In this document: one piece after another, positions 43,754 through 52,064 of the stretch
Numbering within the stretch: position 1 is the stretch's first letter
Layout: each line of letters begins with the position of its first letter
From: Candidatus Nitrososphaera evergladensis SR1
GTDB taxonomy: Archaea > Thermoproteota > Nitrososphaeria > Nitrososphaerales > Nitrososphaeraceae
NCBI RefSeq assembly: GCF_000730285.1
Contig: NZ_CP007174.1
Span: 1,798,001 to 1,862,000, forward strand
Reading direction: 5' to 3'
DNA: 64,000 nucleotides
Program-made: the position numbers and the translations under genes
The notes under the pieces: model-generated
Databases searched by the model: none
The model's input: the letters and a program-made list of their open reading frames with translations, nothing else
What the model was told of the DNA's origin: nothing

Positions 43754-44695
43754 TTGCAAGTTTCAACACTCTGTTCTGTTTGCAATCGCAACAGTCTGGT
43801 TTCAGACCAAGAATCTGGCGAAGTTGTCTGTAGTAACTGCGGTCTGGTATTGTCAGATAAGGCGTCAGAAACCCGCGCAGAATGGCGCGACTTTGGCTCA
43901 GAGTCGGAAAAGAGGATCCGGACAGGTAGACACACTTCACTGGCAAGACATGATATGGGATTATCCACAACCATTGGCAAGACAAACAGGGATGCAAGCG
44001 GAAGGCTCATTGATGCGGAAAATCGCCATATGATTGACAGACTGAGAGTGTGGGACCATCGGATACAACTCGGTGCACCTTCTGAAAGAGGTCTGACAAA
44101 GGCTTTCGACGAACTGAACCGGACACGGGTAAAGCTGAGTCTATCAGAGACGATGGTAGAAAAAGCAGCTTATCTTTACAGAAAGGCCTATGAGAGGAAG
44201 CTGGTACGGGGAAGGAGCATCTCTTCACTCCTTGGGGCGTGCATTTACTTGGCGTGTAGAGAACTGGATACACCTATAACGCTCAAGGATATCACCGCTG
44301 CCGGCAATATCAAACGACGGGATGTTTCGCGGAGTTATAGGCTCTTACTTACTGAACTTGACATCAAAGTCCCACTGGTTGATCCGATGAGGTGCGTTGC
44401 CAAGATAGCAAACAAGGCGCAGCTAAACGAGAGGATTCTCAGACAGGCATTATCTCTTATGCGCGACGTTGCTGGAACCGGGGTGCAGGTTGGTAAGGCG
44501 CCAATGTGCTTTGCCGCAACAGTCCTTTACATTGCCTGCAGAAAAAGCGGCAGCAACATAACGCAGAGAAACATTGCTGAAGCAGCTGGAGTGACTGAAG
44601 TCAGCATCAGAAACAGGGTAAGAGAATTCACAAAAGGGCTTGATTCGATCGACACCACTACCGCTGTCCCTTCAAGTCCAATTTCTGACGCTTGA
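43754..44695 (+). CDS. tfb: Transcription initiation factor TFB
   Basis: Bridges TBP at the TATA box with RNA polymerase. The N-terminal zinc ribbon has Cys7-x2-Cys10 and Cys26-x2-Cys29 (CSVC, CSNC). The B-finger/linker contains RAEWRDFGSES, and two cyclin-like repeats follow (residues about 110-195 and 205-295), the second ending with the HTH EAAGVTEVSIRNRVREF. At 313 residues it is a complete factor. TTG start; a gtttatatgg TATA box lies about 45 bases upstream. Nitrososphaera-type genomes have several tfb genes; this one is in an AT-rich accessory stretch and may be a specialised paralogue. Confidence 0.93.
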   Translation: MQVSTLCSVCNRNSLVSDQESGEVVCSNCGLVLSDKASETRAEWRDFGSESEKRIRTGRHTSLARHDMGLSTTIGKTNRDASGRLIDAENRHMIDRLRVWDHRIQLGAPSERGLTKAFDELNRTRVKLSLSETMVEKAAYLYRKAYERKLVRGRSISSLLGACIYLACRELDTPITLKDITAAGNIKRRDVSRSYRLLLTELDIKVPLVDPMRCVAKIANKAQLNERILRQALSLMRDVAGTGVQVGKAPMCFAATVLYIACRKSGSNITQRNIAEAAGVTEVSIRNRVREFTKGLDSIDTTTAVPSSPISDA

Positions 44696-44932
44696 TTTTT
44701 ACGGTGAGTTATATGTGCGTGCGACATTTATTACATTGTGAATATGGACTATGCAGTCTTCTTTTTCGGCATTGGCCATGCCAATAGTAAACTCACTAGG
44801 AGCATCTGGCTACCCTGCGCTGCAGACCTTCCTATCGCACATATTGGATAAAAATAGACTCTTCTATTCTGGGAAGAGGCTGTTCTTTATTCTCTTGGCC
44901 GCGGTAACTTTTGAAATGCTCGAAGAAGTGTT

Positions 44933-45100
44933 TTAAAAAAGCAGCAGAAAGGTTTGTTTGTACGAATCGAACTGTGGATGGAAAAGATTCCACATCCCGT
45001 CCATCAGTCCGTCCCTTTTTTCATCATACGTCAAGTCTTTGACACTGTCAAGTCCAATTGCGGGAGACGAGGGCCAATTAGTGATGCCAAGCTGTAACAC
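44933..45100 (-). CDS. Possible small protein (55 residues)
   Basis: GTG start, MLQLGITNWPSSPAIGLDSV, a helical charged middle, and a hydrophobic end FLLLF. A TATA-like cgatataag (45126-45134) lies 26-34 bases ahead of the GTG, the leaderless spacing common in this window. It overlaps the tail of an untrusted forward frame. No known relatives. Real expression is unproven. Confidence 0.35.
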   Translation of the reverse strand: MLQLGITNWPSSPAIGLDSVKDLTYDEKRDGLMDGMWNLFHPQFDSYKQTFLLLF

Positions 45101-45180
45101 GACATTTCTTCATTGATGTTTCTTCACTTATATCGACAAAAGTGTAAGAATGAGTTGTCGTGAAGGCAGGAGGCAGGGTT

Positions 45181-45198
45181 GGAGATCGAATCATCTCC
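45181..45198. repeat. Small inverted repeat (hairpin)
   Basis: GGAGAT and ATCTCC flank a six-base loop. It lies 19 bases beyond the end of the minus-strand gene at 45218-45532, so it may help end that transcript, although no T tract follows on that strand. Confidence 0.4.
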
Positions 45199-45217
45199 TC
45201 CTATATTACCAAAGCTG

Positions 45218-45532
45218 TTAAAACACTATTCTAGGTTTAATGAAGCGGCTCTCAATCTCCTCCAACCTCTGCATTGAGCCGTTACCTTTCCTTAGCTCAG
45301 AAAAAGAAGAATCATCATGGACCTTTCGTAGCATACGGACGACCTCTTTTTCTGTCACCCCGTGCTTGACATCGTATTCTATTTGTCTGCAGATGTGGTT
45401 CAGTCCGCCGTATTTCTTGTGATTCCTTTTCTCAAAAGCAGAAGCAGTTTCAGATAGGCCCTTTACGTACTTTACAACGGTCTTTTGCATGTGTTCAACA
45501 TGCCATTCTTTCATTGGAAAACTATTTTGCAC
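45218..45532 (-). CDS. Hypothetical helical protein
   Basis: 104 residues with a basic first helix (HMQKTVVKYVKGLSETASAF), a KKYGGLNHICRQIEYDVKHG segment and VTEKEVVRMLRKVHDDSSF. Soluble, basic, mostly helical. A second start, MKEWHVEHM at residue 7, is as likely as the first. Not recognised; the pattern of short basic helices is compatible with a nucleic-acid or partner-protein binder, but nothing more can be said. Confidence 0.45.
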   Translation of the reverse strand: MQNSFPMKEWHVEHMQKTVVKYVKGLSETASAFEKRNHKKYGGLNHICRQIEYDVKHGVTEKEVVRMLRKVHDDSSFSELRKGNGSMQRLEEIESRFIKPRIVF

Positions 45533-45615
45533 AGAAAACTTACCGGTAAAAGTAGCACAAGCCCGCTTATAACTCCAGCTTACGAGTTTGGAAGCAGTTG
45601 CATATCAAAAAACCT

Positions 45616-46647
45616 TCATTGCAGGGCACTGGCATACAAGCTATACAGATTTCCAGTCTTGCTACCTACGTAGCTCCAGACCTCGGGAGGGAGAGGTAAT
45701 AGCTCGAACAAGCCTTTCTGTCGCTCATCCAATACGTCGTACACATATTGGCCAATTACAATTTGATTTGGTTGTGCAAGACCTGTAATCTTGGATGCCA
45801 TGCTAATAGTATAGCCAAGAATATCCTGGTGCGCTTTTTTCGTGTTTATCTGTCTATCGTCAATGACTAAAGACTGAACATCCCATCCGTATTGCACCAC
45901 CACGTTTTCTCCCACGTCTATTCCGATACGAACCTCAAGTTCAGGGTAGCCTTCTTGATTCAGGATGACGTTGAATCCTTCTTTCACTGCCCTGACCATA
46001 GACCTTGCACAGTGCATTGCATTTGTGCACGGCATGTACGGATTAGATTTATCCGGAACGACAAAAAATGCAAGTATTGCATCACCCAAGTACTTTAGCA
46101 CATGCCCACCGTATGCCGATACCACAAGGGACATTTCATGCGTAAACCCGCGGATTATAGCGGCTAACCTGTCTACTGGCAGCGTCATTGAGAGCTTTGT
46201 AGAGCCCACTATGTCAATGTACAGTATCACGAAAGTAGCTTTAGATTCGGCCATTTTTTCAAGAACGCTTTGCGTGTCTTCATTTGATATGTTAAATTCC
46301 ATTTCTCCTTTCAATGACTTCCACATTGCCAGTTGAGCCGACTTGATGATGTTCTCTATGTTGACAACTGCATCAAGGTAAAACATTCCTATTGAAGATG
46401 TATCTGAGGCCTGTTTGATGGATTTTCTTTTCTTCTCATCTTCTGCTATGGCATCTTTTATGATGCTATCGACTTCTTCTCTGCTAATATCAAGCTGCAT
46501 TGCAATTGTGTCTGGAAAAAGGCCTGCATGGTACAGATTCATTGCAGCTTGCTTTGTTGTTGCTCTCAATCTGGACTCGTGCACCTTTGTTGAGCATATT
46601 ATTGCATTCTCATTCTTATTAATACGTCGGCTGCCGTACCCTTCCAT
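45616..46647 (-). CDS. Class III nucleotide cyclase homologue
   Basis: 343 residues. An N-terminal helical part (residues 20-60, including MQLDISREEVDSIIKDAI) resembles a small HTH. The C-terminal two-thirds is a class III adenylate/guanylate cyclase domain: metal Asp in ILYIDIVGSTKLS, the second metal Asp in YLGDAILAFFV, and RIGIDVGENVVV. At the position where active cyclases carry Asn and Arg (pattern V-N-x-A-x-R), this reads ISMASK, Ser and Lys. So catalysis could be weak or lost. No membrane segment. I use the ATG at 46647; the TTG two codons earlier is an alternative. Cyclase-like proteins occur in several Nitrososphaera, function unproven. Confidence 0.75.
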   Translation of the reverse strand: MEGYGSRRINKNENAIICSTKVHESRLRATTKQAAMNLYHAGLFPDTIAMQLDISREEVDSIIKDAIAEDEKKRKSIKQASDTSSIGMFYLDAVVNIENIIKSAQLAMWKSLKGEMEFNISNEDTQSVLEKMAESKATFVILYIDIVGSTKLSMTLPVDRLAAIIRGFTHEMSLVVSAYGGHVLKYLGDAILAFFVVPDKSNPYMPCTNAMHCARSMVRAVKEGFNVILNQEGYPELEVRIGIDVGENVVVQYGWDVQSLVIDDRQINTKKAHQDILGYTISMASKITGLAQPNQIVIGQYVYDVLDERQKGLFELLPLPPEVWSYVGSKTGNLYSLYASALQ

Positions 46648-46911
46648 GATCAATTCACCATATTGTTTGTCCTACGGAATATCGCGTCAGTACAGCAGCT
46701 TGAGGGCATCTGGAAATCAAAATCAATCAGAACAATTTAATGTACTGCCATCATACAGGGTATGTTTAACGCTTTGGCCCTTGGTTTTGCCTATGCATTC
46801 ACAATCTGGCAGCAAGCGCATCGTTCTTTTCAGGCGTAAGATGCGAGTGTCGGCTAGGCTGATCTTCTTCTATAACCTGATTTTGTTTGCACACTTTTCT
46901 TTGTAGAGTTT

Positions 46912-47013
46912 TTGCTTCTCTTTCTTATTTTTTCCATCGTTATTGCTATCACTTTAGTAGGAGCGTTGTTGTACTTAAGAATGCATGATGGTGATGTCGA
47001 TGATGGCATCTAA
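46912..47013 (+). CDS. Possible single-membrane-helix micro-protein (33 residues)
   Basis: TTG start; LLFLIFSIVIAITLVGALLY is a clean transmembrane segment followed by RMHDGDVDDGI, an acidic end. The T-rich DNA also gives such hydrophobic frames by chance, so this is weak. No promoter can be assigned. Confidence 0.22.
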   Translation: MLLFLIFSIVIAITLVGALLYLRMHDGDVDDGI

Positions 47014-47108
47014 ACTTCTCAGATAAGGTGCTTGTCCAAGCAGAGCTGGATAAGACCTTGTCTCGCAAGTAAATGCTGTGAATGTTGTTGCTTGTTTTTT
47101 TTGCACAA

Positions 47109-47116
47109 CTTAATAG
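47109..47116 (+). promoter_or_regulatory. TATA box for the stand-alone RAM-domain gene
   Basis: cttaatag lies 24-31 bases ahead of the GTG at 47140. It decides against the longer frame starting at 47032, whose first 36 residues are Cys-rich and not domain-like. Confidence 0.5.
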
Positions 47117-47139
47117 ACGCTTACGTCAGATCATATAAT

Positions 47140-47367
47140 GTGACTTCTGCAATCGTGCTACTTAATTGCCGTTTCCCTTTTGATGCTAGGATTATCGATG
47201 AGCTCAACAAGTTGTCCGCCGTAACTTATGTTTACAGAACATCGGGGATCTATGACTTGATATTGAAGGTTACTGCAAATACGGAAAACGAACTTCATAA
47301 AACAGTTGGCACCGAGATAGGCACAATCCGCAATGTCGATTCTATTCTCACAATGGTTATTGCCTAG
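47140..47367 (+). CDS. Stand-alone Lrp/AsnC ligand-binding (RAM) domain protein
   Basis: 75 residues from the GTG: TSAIVLLNCRFPFDARIIDE, then YRTSGIYDLILKVTANTENE and IRNVDSILTMVI. This is the beta-alpha-beta-beta-alpha-beta RAM domain of Lrp/AsnC regulators, with the GxYD signature in the middle. There is no DNA-binding helix-turn-helix. Such small proteins may bind amino acids and pair with full-length Lrp regulators. A second, frame-disrupted copy exists at 51348-51598. Confidence 0.75.
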   Translation: MTSAIVLLNCRFPFDARIIDELNKLSAVTYVYRTSGIYDLILKVTANTENELHKTVGTEIGTIRNVDSILTMVIA

Positions 47368-47459
47368 AAAAGCGTCAGATGGCCGCATGTGCTCAAGCGC
47401 AGTGCCGCCACATTTCTGTAGATTCGCATATGGTCATATGCTAAATTCTGGAAAGAACA

Positions 47460-48563
47460 TTATGCACCACGTATCCCTTGCGACACAAGTATGGAGTAGC
47501 ATCCCAAGCCGCATTCCTCGCACAAGGGCTTCATGCTCTTGGCGTCAGCGCTGCCAATGCAGCAAGGCTGCTTTACTCTTCCCATATGGTCAAGCGATAG
47601 TATTGCCCACGACGGGCAGTCTACAGGTGTTGTGCCGGTGCCTCCCCAATTGCCTTTCATGAGCGATAACTGCTTGACCGGATTGACTACAAAATCTGGA
47701 TATTTTCTCTTCATCTCAATAAGTTTGTCGACAACCTGATTTCGCACAACTCCAAAGGGGAGCATCAATGGATCTCCCTTTACAAAAGGTGTGTGGAACT
47801 GAAAACCAATTTTGTTTACTTTTCCCCTCCATTCTTCTATCAATTCTTCAACAGTCATGTAGTTTAGCGAGTTTATGGTCATAGAGATCCAAATGTCAGT
47901 CCATGCAGGCCTTCCGTCGCGGTCTGGGCCTGCAACGTAGTCCAGTATGTTCTTCTTTGTCATGGCATATGACCCTTCTCCTCTTATACTGTCATGCACC
48001 TTCTCGGTTCCATCCATCGACACCCAGTAGAAATACAGCCCGTTAAAGCGTCTTAGCGGAAAAGTCGCGTTTGTCACAACACAGACCCTGCGAGGCATTT
48101 CCTTGCAAAAGATCTCTATGACATCTGGCCGTAATGTAGGCTCACCTCCGACAAGCGTGGTGACAAATATCTTTTGTTTATTGAATTTGTCCCTGATGAT
48201 TCTGCGCCAGTCTTCGGCTGTCAAATCTTGTTCGCCTTTCTTGCGGTTGAGCCACCAGTAGCAGTGCGTGCAGTGCAGGTTGCAAATGTTGTTGACGTCT
48301 ACAGAGCCGTACATGGGCTGCTTGCTCTTGAAAAGGCGATAAGCGATAATCTTTTTGAAAATGCTGATGTAAAAGGGCATCTCCCGCAGCAGTTCTGTTA
48401 TGCCGCGACCGTAGATCAGGTTTACCACGGTATAATATAGGTCTCTTTCTGATAATAAAGAGTCTCTGTATACATGGTAACTCTCATATGAAAAAACGAA
48501 CAAAGACCCTTTTGTCAACAAAAACAGAAAATGGCTGATTTGTAAATCTTCGGCGCTCGGCAC
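47460..48563 (-). CDS. Radical SAM protein with SPASM-like C-terminus
   Basis: 367 residues. The radical SAM cluster motif is NNICNLHCTHCYWWLN (Cys94, Cys98, Cys101: CxxxCxxC). Also GGEPTLRPDV, a GGE SAM-binding site, and VTNATFPL. A C-terminal cysteine group, DCPSWAILSLDHMGRVKQPC and then CEECGLGC, looks like an auxiliary cluster domain (SPASM-like). Sequence style is close to radical SAM enzymes that modify lipids or peptides, but no substrate can be named. The first 60 residues are unusual in being helical and hydrophobic. GTG start; ATG alternatives lie farther in. Confidence 0.82.
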   Translation of the reverse strand: MPSAEDLQISHFLFLLTKGSLFVFSYESYHVYRDSLLSERDLYYTVVNLIYGRGITELLREMPFYISIFKKIIAYRLFKSKQPMYGSVDVNNICNLHCTHCYWWLNRKKGEQDLTAEDWRRIIRDKFNKQKIFVTTLVGGEPTLRPDVIEIFCKEMPRRVCVVTNATFPLRRFNGLYFYWVSMDGTEKVHDSIRGEGSYAMTKKNILDYVAGPDRDGRPAWTDIWISMTINSLNYMTVEELIEEWRGKVNKIGFQFHTPFVKGDPLMLPFGVVRNQVVDKLIEMKRKYPDFVVNPVKQLSLMKGNWGGTGTTPVDCPSWAILSLDHMGRVKQPCCIGSADAKSMKPLCEECGLGCYSILVSQGIRGA

Positions 48564-48807
48564 ATAGGAGGACCGAAGACAGAAGACTAGTTCATCAAAT
48601 CAAAGAGTCCCGGCGACGTATTGTTAGTATCTTGATGATAGATTTTGTGGGGAAGTCCGCTTATGCCATTCTTGATTCACTTATTGCGATTTATCACACT
48701 TCTATTGAGTCGATGTTTAAAAATATCTGGCATCGCCAGTTCAGAAACAACTCTGCATGAGCATGGATATATGGTAGGTCATGTCATAATAAGACAGTAG
48801 ATTCTAA

Positions 48808-49101
48808 ATGTCAAGAATCCAGATATTTAAAAGGAACTCGACTTTCGTGGATCTACCAGATCTAGTAGAGGAGATAAGTAACATCGGGCTGGAAGAGACT
48901 TTGAAAAAATACTACAACCCACCATTCGAACACGATGCCAAGAGTATAGTTGCAGGTCCTAGTTTCATGCACTACCTGAACCGGCTATTCAAGACGCAAA
49001 TAGCTGCGGGAGACATCTTACAATTTGAATCGAGCGACTATCACAAGTATTTCATGTTCTCACCAACTGGAACATGGGATGAGATAATCAAGCTACAATA
49101 A
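48808..49101 (+). CDS. Hypothetical small protein
   Basis: 97 residues: a strand IQIFKRNS, helical LPDLVEEISNIGLEETLKKY, and a beta-rich tail YHKYFMFSPTGTWDEIIKL. Single domain, no metal or membrane motif. The preceding 240 bases hold only a 41-codon frame (48635-48760) of doubtful value. Not recognised; AT-rich codon use places it in the accessory stretch. Confidence 0.5.
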   Translation: MSRIQIFKRNSTFVDLPDLVEEISNIGLEETLKKYYNPPFEHDAKSIVAGPSFMHYLNRLFKTQIAAGDILQFESSDYHKYFMFSPTGTWDEIIKLQ

Positions 49102-49246
49102 AACGCACAAATATGCGAATGTTTGTTCTTTTGCTTGACGGAAATCACAAACAAGACTCCTGTAGAATTGGATAATATGCAACTCATCAAGATCCTGCTT
49201 AACTAAATTAAGTCGTGGTTATATGCCAGTTAAATAACTGATAATA

Positions 49247-49426
49247 ATGTCAAGACCTTTTAGAACAACGCCGATACAAGTCAAGAGGAACCACTCTCCC
49301 GGAGATTGTGGCATATGTTCAGGAACCGCGACAACAGAAGCCTTATTCGAGTTGAGAGGCTGTATAGTAGTTCGGAAATATTGTGACAAGTGCCTGCCTG
49401 ATGCAGAGTATGAGGTGCCTCTGTAG
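49247..49426 (+). CDS. Mini zinc-ribbon protein, paralogue 1
   Basis: 59 residues, ATG to TAG. Pattern: MSRPFRTTPIQVKRN, then CGICSGTATTEALFEL, then YCDKCLPDAEYEVPL. Four cysteines in two CxxC knuckles 22 residues apart make a zinc ribbon. Two more copies with the same order (CxxC, T-x-E-A/V-LF, RYCDxC, ending near E-x-P) occur at 51726-51908 and 56012-56200. A small conserved family of unknown role. Confidence 0.65.
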   Translation: MSRPFRTTPIQVKRNHSPGDCGICSGTATTEALFELRGCIVVRKYCDKCLPDAEYEVPL

Positions 49427-49509
49427 CAGAGAAAGTCTCGTTTATCTGGGGATTTTTAGAATCTATAATGGATATGTGGACTTTTGGCCATACATCATTT
49501 GAAATTCCA

Positions 49510-49686
49510 TCAATTAGCTTCGCCGTACCAATCTTTCCTACTCCCTACCAGGGATACGATTCTACGGTAAAAGTCCTCAAGCTCGTATAATGATAAATTC
49601 AAACTCTTCAAGGTATTGATATCTAATCCAAGCACTCGGAGGTTTTCATAGATTTCTTTTTTTATTATTTCTTCATCCAATTGCAC
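49510..49686 (-). CDS. Possible small helical protein (58 residues)
   Basis: GTG start: MQLDEEIIKKEIYENLRVLG, then LDINTLKSLNLSLYELEDFY and RRIVSLVGSRKDWYGEAN. Amphipathic helical periodicity and balanced charges look like a genuine peptide rather than a random frame. A stop codon lies three codons before the GTG, so the start is well bounded. No known family. Confidence 0.45.
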   Translation of the reverse strand: MQLDEEIIKKEIYENLRVLGLDINTLKSLNLSLYELEDFYRRIVSLVGSRKDWYGEAN

Positions 49687-49807
49687 AGCATATACTCAAC
49701 TTACCTCCATTCTGATGGCTACAATCAATACTATTCGATAATAGTCAGTTGTCCCTGTAGTTAAACTTGCGGGGTATTGCGCACTTTCTGACTTCTAATT
49801 GTGTCCG

Positions 49808-50059
49808 TCAACTATTCTCTAATGCATCCAGCTCGGCTCGAAGGATTGTGTACGCTCTGGAAACCGAGTTTCCTTATCTGATACCTTTTTGCCTTAATGC
49901 AATTTCGACTAACAGCTTGTTGATGTTGCAAGGTGCTGTCTTGAACATCCGTTGTGTTGCTTCAGCTGTAAGCTTGATAATCGGATTGCACTTGTATGAT
50001 ATGCGGCGGGCATTCCTCCTCAAATGGTCGACTATTCTTTCTTCTATTCTATCGACCAT
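49808..50059 (-). pseudogene. Small helical gene with premature stop
   Basis: ATG at 50059, MVDRIEERIVDHLRRNARRI, then APCNINKLLVEIALRQKGIR followed by a TAA (49874-49876). The same frame continues after that stop as GNSVSRAYTILRAELDALEN and ends at a second stop at 49808. The residues on both sides read as one helical protein, so the first TAA looks like a nonsense mutation. Alternatively a 61-residue protein is the native product. I recall similar short thaumarchaeal proteins, which cannot be verified here. Confidence 0.4.
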
Positions 50060-50420
50060 TAAATACTAACTTGGACTACTCCAAGATAACCAAGCTAGCA
50101 CTTTAGAGAGAGGGAGAGGCAGCAAATTACGAGAGCCATCCATGTAAATATTACAATCTCGGTCATGCAATTTTTGCTTAAATACGAGTAATGTGTATAT
50201 TATTTTGATGAATAGAAGAATGCGGTTTTCCCAAGGTGGCAAATGTGAATGCATTTGTCATAGCAGGCCAAATACCGACTACTGCGGTTATTGTTCGCAG
50301 TCTCACAGAAGATTTGTACGCTAACTCTCGGTGATATTGGCATAATTTAGCTACTGCTGACTTTATGATGGCAAACATTTTGACTCTGTCTGGGTTGTCG
50401 CTTTGTGTAGCTCCACAGTT

Positions 50421-51047
50421 TCAATCTTTTTTCCTACTTGACAGCTGTACAATAATTGATTTCAGTTTGTGTATGCCGTACCCTGTTTTGGCCGATATTG
50501 CCATTGCGTCCTGCACTCCGAGGTCATCTGCAATTTGTGATATTGCCTCTTCAGAACCCATCACCTTGTCGCACTTTGTAAAGACCACTAGAACCTTGGA
50601 CCCATTCGCTTTCAGCTCTTTCAGAATATTCATGCATGTGATGTACTTTATACGAATGCTTCGCATGTCCTCCGATGCATCTATCAAAAGAAGCACCAGT
50701 GCGGCTGTCAGCGATTCCTCAAGGGTCGATTTGAAAGCGTCTATCATGTACGTCGGAAGCCTGCTGATGAAGCCGACTGTATCTGTGAGCAAAATGTCAT
50801 TGCTGACGGTGCCGCCAACCCGGAATGCCTGGGTGGTAGTAGAAAGTGTCGTGAATAGACTGCTCGAAGTCTCCCTATGTTCTTCCGTAAGCAAGTTGAA
50901 AAGTGTGCTCTTGCCACAGCTCGTGTACCCTACCAGAGATACAACGGGAAGGTTGTCCTTTGCCCTCTGATGGTGGTCCAGCCGCTTATAAGAATCTTCT
51001 AATTTTTGCTTATAACTACTTAATCTTGGCCATAGGCCAAAATCAAA
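50421..51047 (-). pseudogene. hflX: HflX-type GTPase remnant: G domain without N-terminal domain or start codon
   Basis: The frame encodes a complete HflX G domain: P-loop VSLVGYTSCGKSTLFNLLTE, the switch-region threonines in STTTQAF, DTVGFISRLPT, FTKCDKV, and a C-terminal helix. Upstream text KLEDSYKRLDHHQRAKDNLP is the usual pre-P-loop coiled coil. But from the P-loop back to a stop at 51048 there is no ATG, GTG or TTG, and further in-frame stops occur (for example at 51093). The HflX N-terminal domain of about 180 residues has no room, because another gene ends at 51348. The first TTG, inside the P-loop helix, would give a useless GTPase. A decayed gene is the likely reading. Confidence 0.75.
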
Positions 51048-51347
51048 TCACGCACTGCGCAAAAGCAGAAAGGACAAGTCTGCGGATGTTGCTTATGATA
51101 AATGAACATATTCAGCCAGATGCCCCAGAATTTCCTTGACGATCTCCTGGCGTTTTATCTGCCTCCTCCTGCAACCTGACGTAACTGTTTACTGATGTTT
51201 GACCTTTTCCCTGTCTCCGTTAAACCAGTCGCAGTTAGAGTGCAAATTGATGCATCTTCCAATCCTTTTCTTGCCCGCTCAAACACACATACACACGTAT
51301 ATCTTGTGAGAAAATCCTTTCCTCAGAGCGTCTTCAGCTACTTTTCC
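51048..51347. other. Spacer between HflX remnant and RAM-domain gene
   Basis: About 300 bases. A minus-strand 43-residue frame (51155-51286, GTG start, containing LTETGKRSNISKQL) is conceivable but unsupported. The segment 51280-51300 is a (CA)-rich run. Nothing else seen. Confidence 0.35.
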
Positions 51348-51598
51348 TCACTTTGATTGCCAGTTATCCAGTTCTCCGGCGACAATCATAGTCAAGCATG
51401 ACCTGACGTTGGCGATGAGGTGAAACTTTCTAACTATGCCCATTATTCCATCGTTTGAATCGGTGTGAAGCTTGGCCACTATGTCATAGATTCCTGAAAC
51501 ACCTGTAGCTTCAGAAACGCCAGAAATTGCTCTCATATCATCCAATACATTTTTTTCTGATCCAATATCGCAATTCAAAAAACAAAAGCAAGTGTCAT
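51348..51598 (-). pseudogene. Second stand-alone RAM-domain gene, frameshifted in a T6 run
   Basis: The main frame gives LNCDIGSEKNVLDDMRAISG, TGVSGIYDIVAKLHTDSND and NVRSCLTMIVAGEL, a Lrp/AsnC RAM domain like the one at 47140-47367. Its natural start, ATG at 51598 (MTLAFVF), is in another frame: it runs into a TGA just after six Ts. Adding one T would give MTLAFVFLNCDIGSEK, an ideal first strand. A TATA box (cttttatag, 51619-51627) stands 21-29 bases ahead of that ATG, so the ATG is the intended start. Whether this is a mutation, a homopolymer sequencing error or slippage cannot be told. Confidence 0.65.
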
Positions 51599-51725
51599 GA
51601 TTAGGTTATGTTCCACTACTATAAAAGGCCAGTAGCAGATCCTTCGAGGGAAGAATGATAGCGGAAGCGAAATTTGATGCTTTTATGCGTGAAACGCATT
51701 TAAGCGGATTGATACTGCAGCTGCA

Positions 51726-51908
51726 GTGGCAAAACCGTTTCAAACAAGACCTGCGGCGGTAGGCACAAAGGGAACTAAAGGATTCTGCGTTTTGTGTGCG
51801 GCGACTGCAACAACAGAGGCGTTATTCAAGCTAGAGGGTGCGACTTTGGTTCAGAGATACTGTGACCAGTGTCTTATAAAGGCAAACTACGAGCTTCCAC
51901 GAAACTAA
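51726..51908 (+). CDS. Mini zinc-ribbon protein, paralogue 2
   Basis: 60 residues from a GTG: MAKPFQTRPAAVGTKGTKG, then FCVLCAATATTEALFKLEG and RYCDQCLIKANYELPRN. The same arrangement as the copy at 49247-49426: an xPFxTxP opening, CxxC, TTEALF, YCDxC and a final E-L/V-P. Zinc binding is expected; function unknown. Confidence 0.65.
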   Translation: MAKPFQTRPAAVGTKGTKGFCVLCAATATTEALFKLEGATLVQRYCDQCLIKANYELPRN

Positions 51909-52064
51909 TCAGTTGGCTTTAGTTCATTTTAGCACGTATATCCCTCCTAGATGGCTTGCGGCCTATGGGTGCTTTGGCAGCAGCCGCTGCGATAACTTAG
52001 CCAGACGGTGAATTGCCATCGTATCGCATAGAACTCGCCAGCGGTGATTGGCGCTTTCGATTTA

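Larger units (their letters stand above)
44696..45217. other. Sparse region between tfb and a small hypothetical gene
   Basis: 522 bases of AT-rich DNA. It contains a 55-residue reading frame on the minus strand (44933-45100, separate entry), and a forward hydrophobic 61-residue frame (44751-44936) that I do not trust. A short hairpin is at 45181-45198. Otherwise nothing recognised. Confidence 0.4.
46648..47139. other. AT-rich region with only one possible mini-protein
   Basis: About 490 bases. A 33-residue frame with one membrane helix (46912-47013) is the best candidate, listed separately. No structured RNA, no repeat and no other frame with plausible composition were seen. Confidence 0.4.
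49427..50420. other. AT-rich, gene-sparse kilobase
   Basis: Between a mini zinc ribbon and the HflX remnant. Two short minus-strand frames (49510-49686 and 49808-50059) are the only plausible coding content; both are listed separately. The rest, including 50060-50420, shows no gene, hairpin or repeat I can support. Confidence 0.45.

Noticed and set aside
44751-44936. Forward 61-codon hydrophobic frame after tfb
   Set aside because: Weak composition, overlaps a better minus-strand candidate, no promoter at leaderless distance.
45181-45198. Possible tRNA arm (gatcgaatc)
   Set aside because: It is a simple six-base hairpin; no acceptor, D or anticodon stems around it.
48635-48760. 41-codon forward frame before the 48808 gene
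   Set aside because: No TATA box, no motif and AT-rich DNA gives such frames by chance.
51280-51300. CA-rich run, considered as a CRISPR or regulatory repeat
   Set aside because: No spaced repeat units; a simple dinucleotide run, also seen at 58854-58878.
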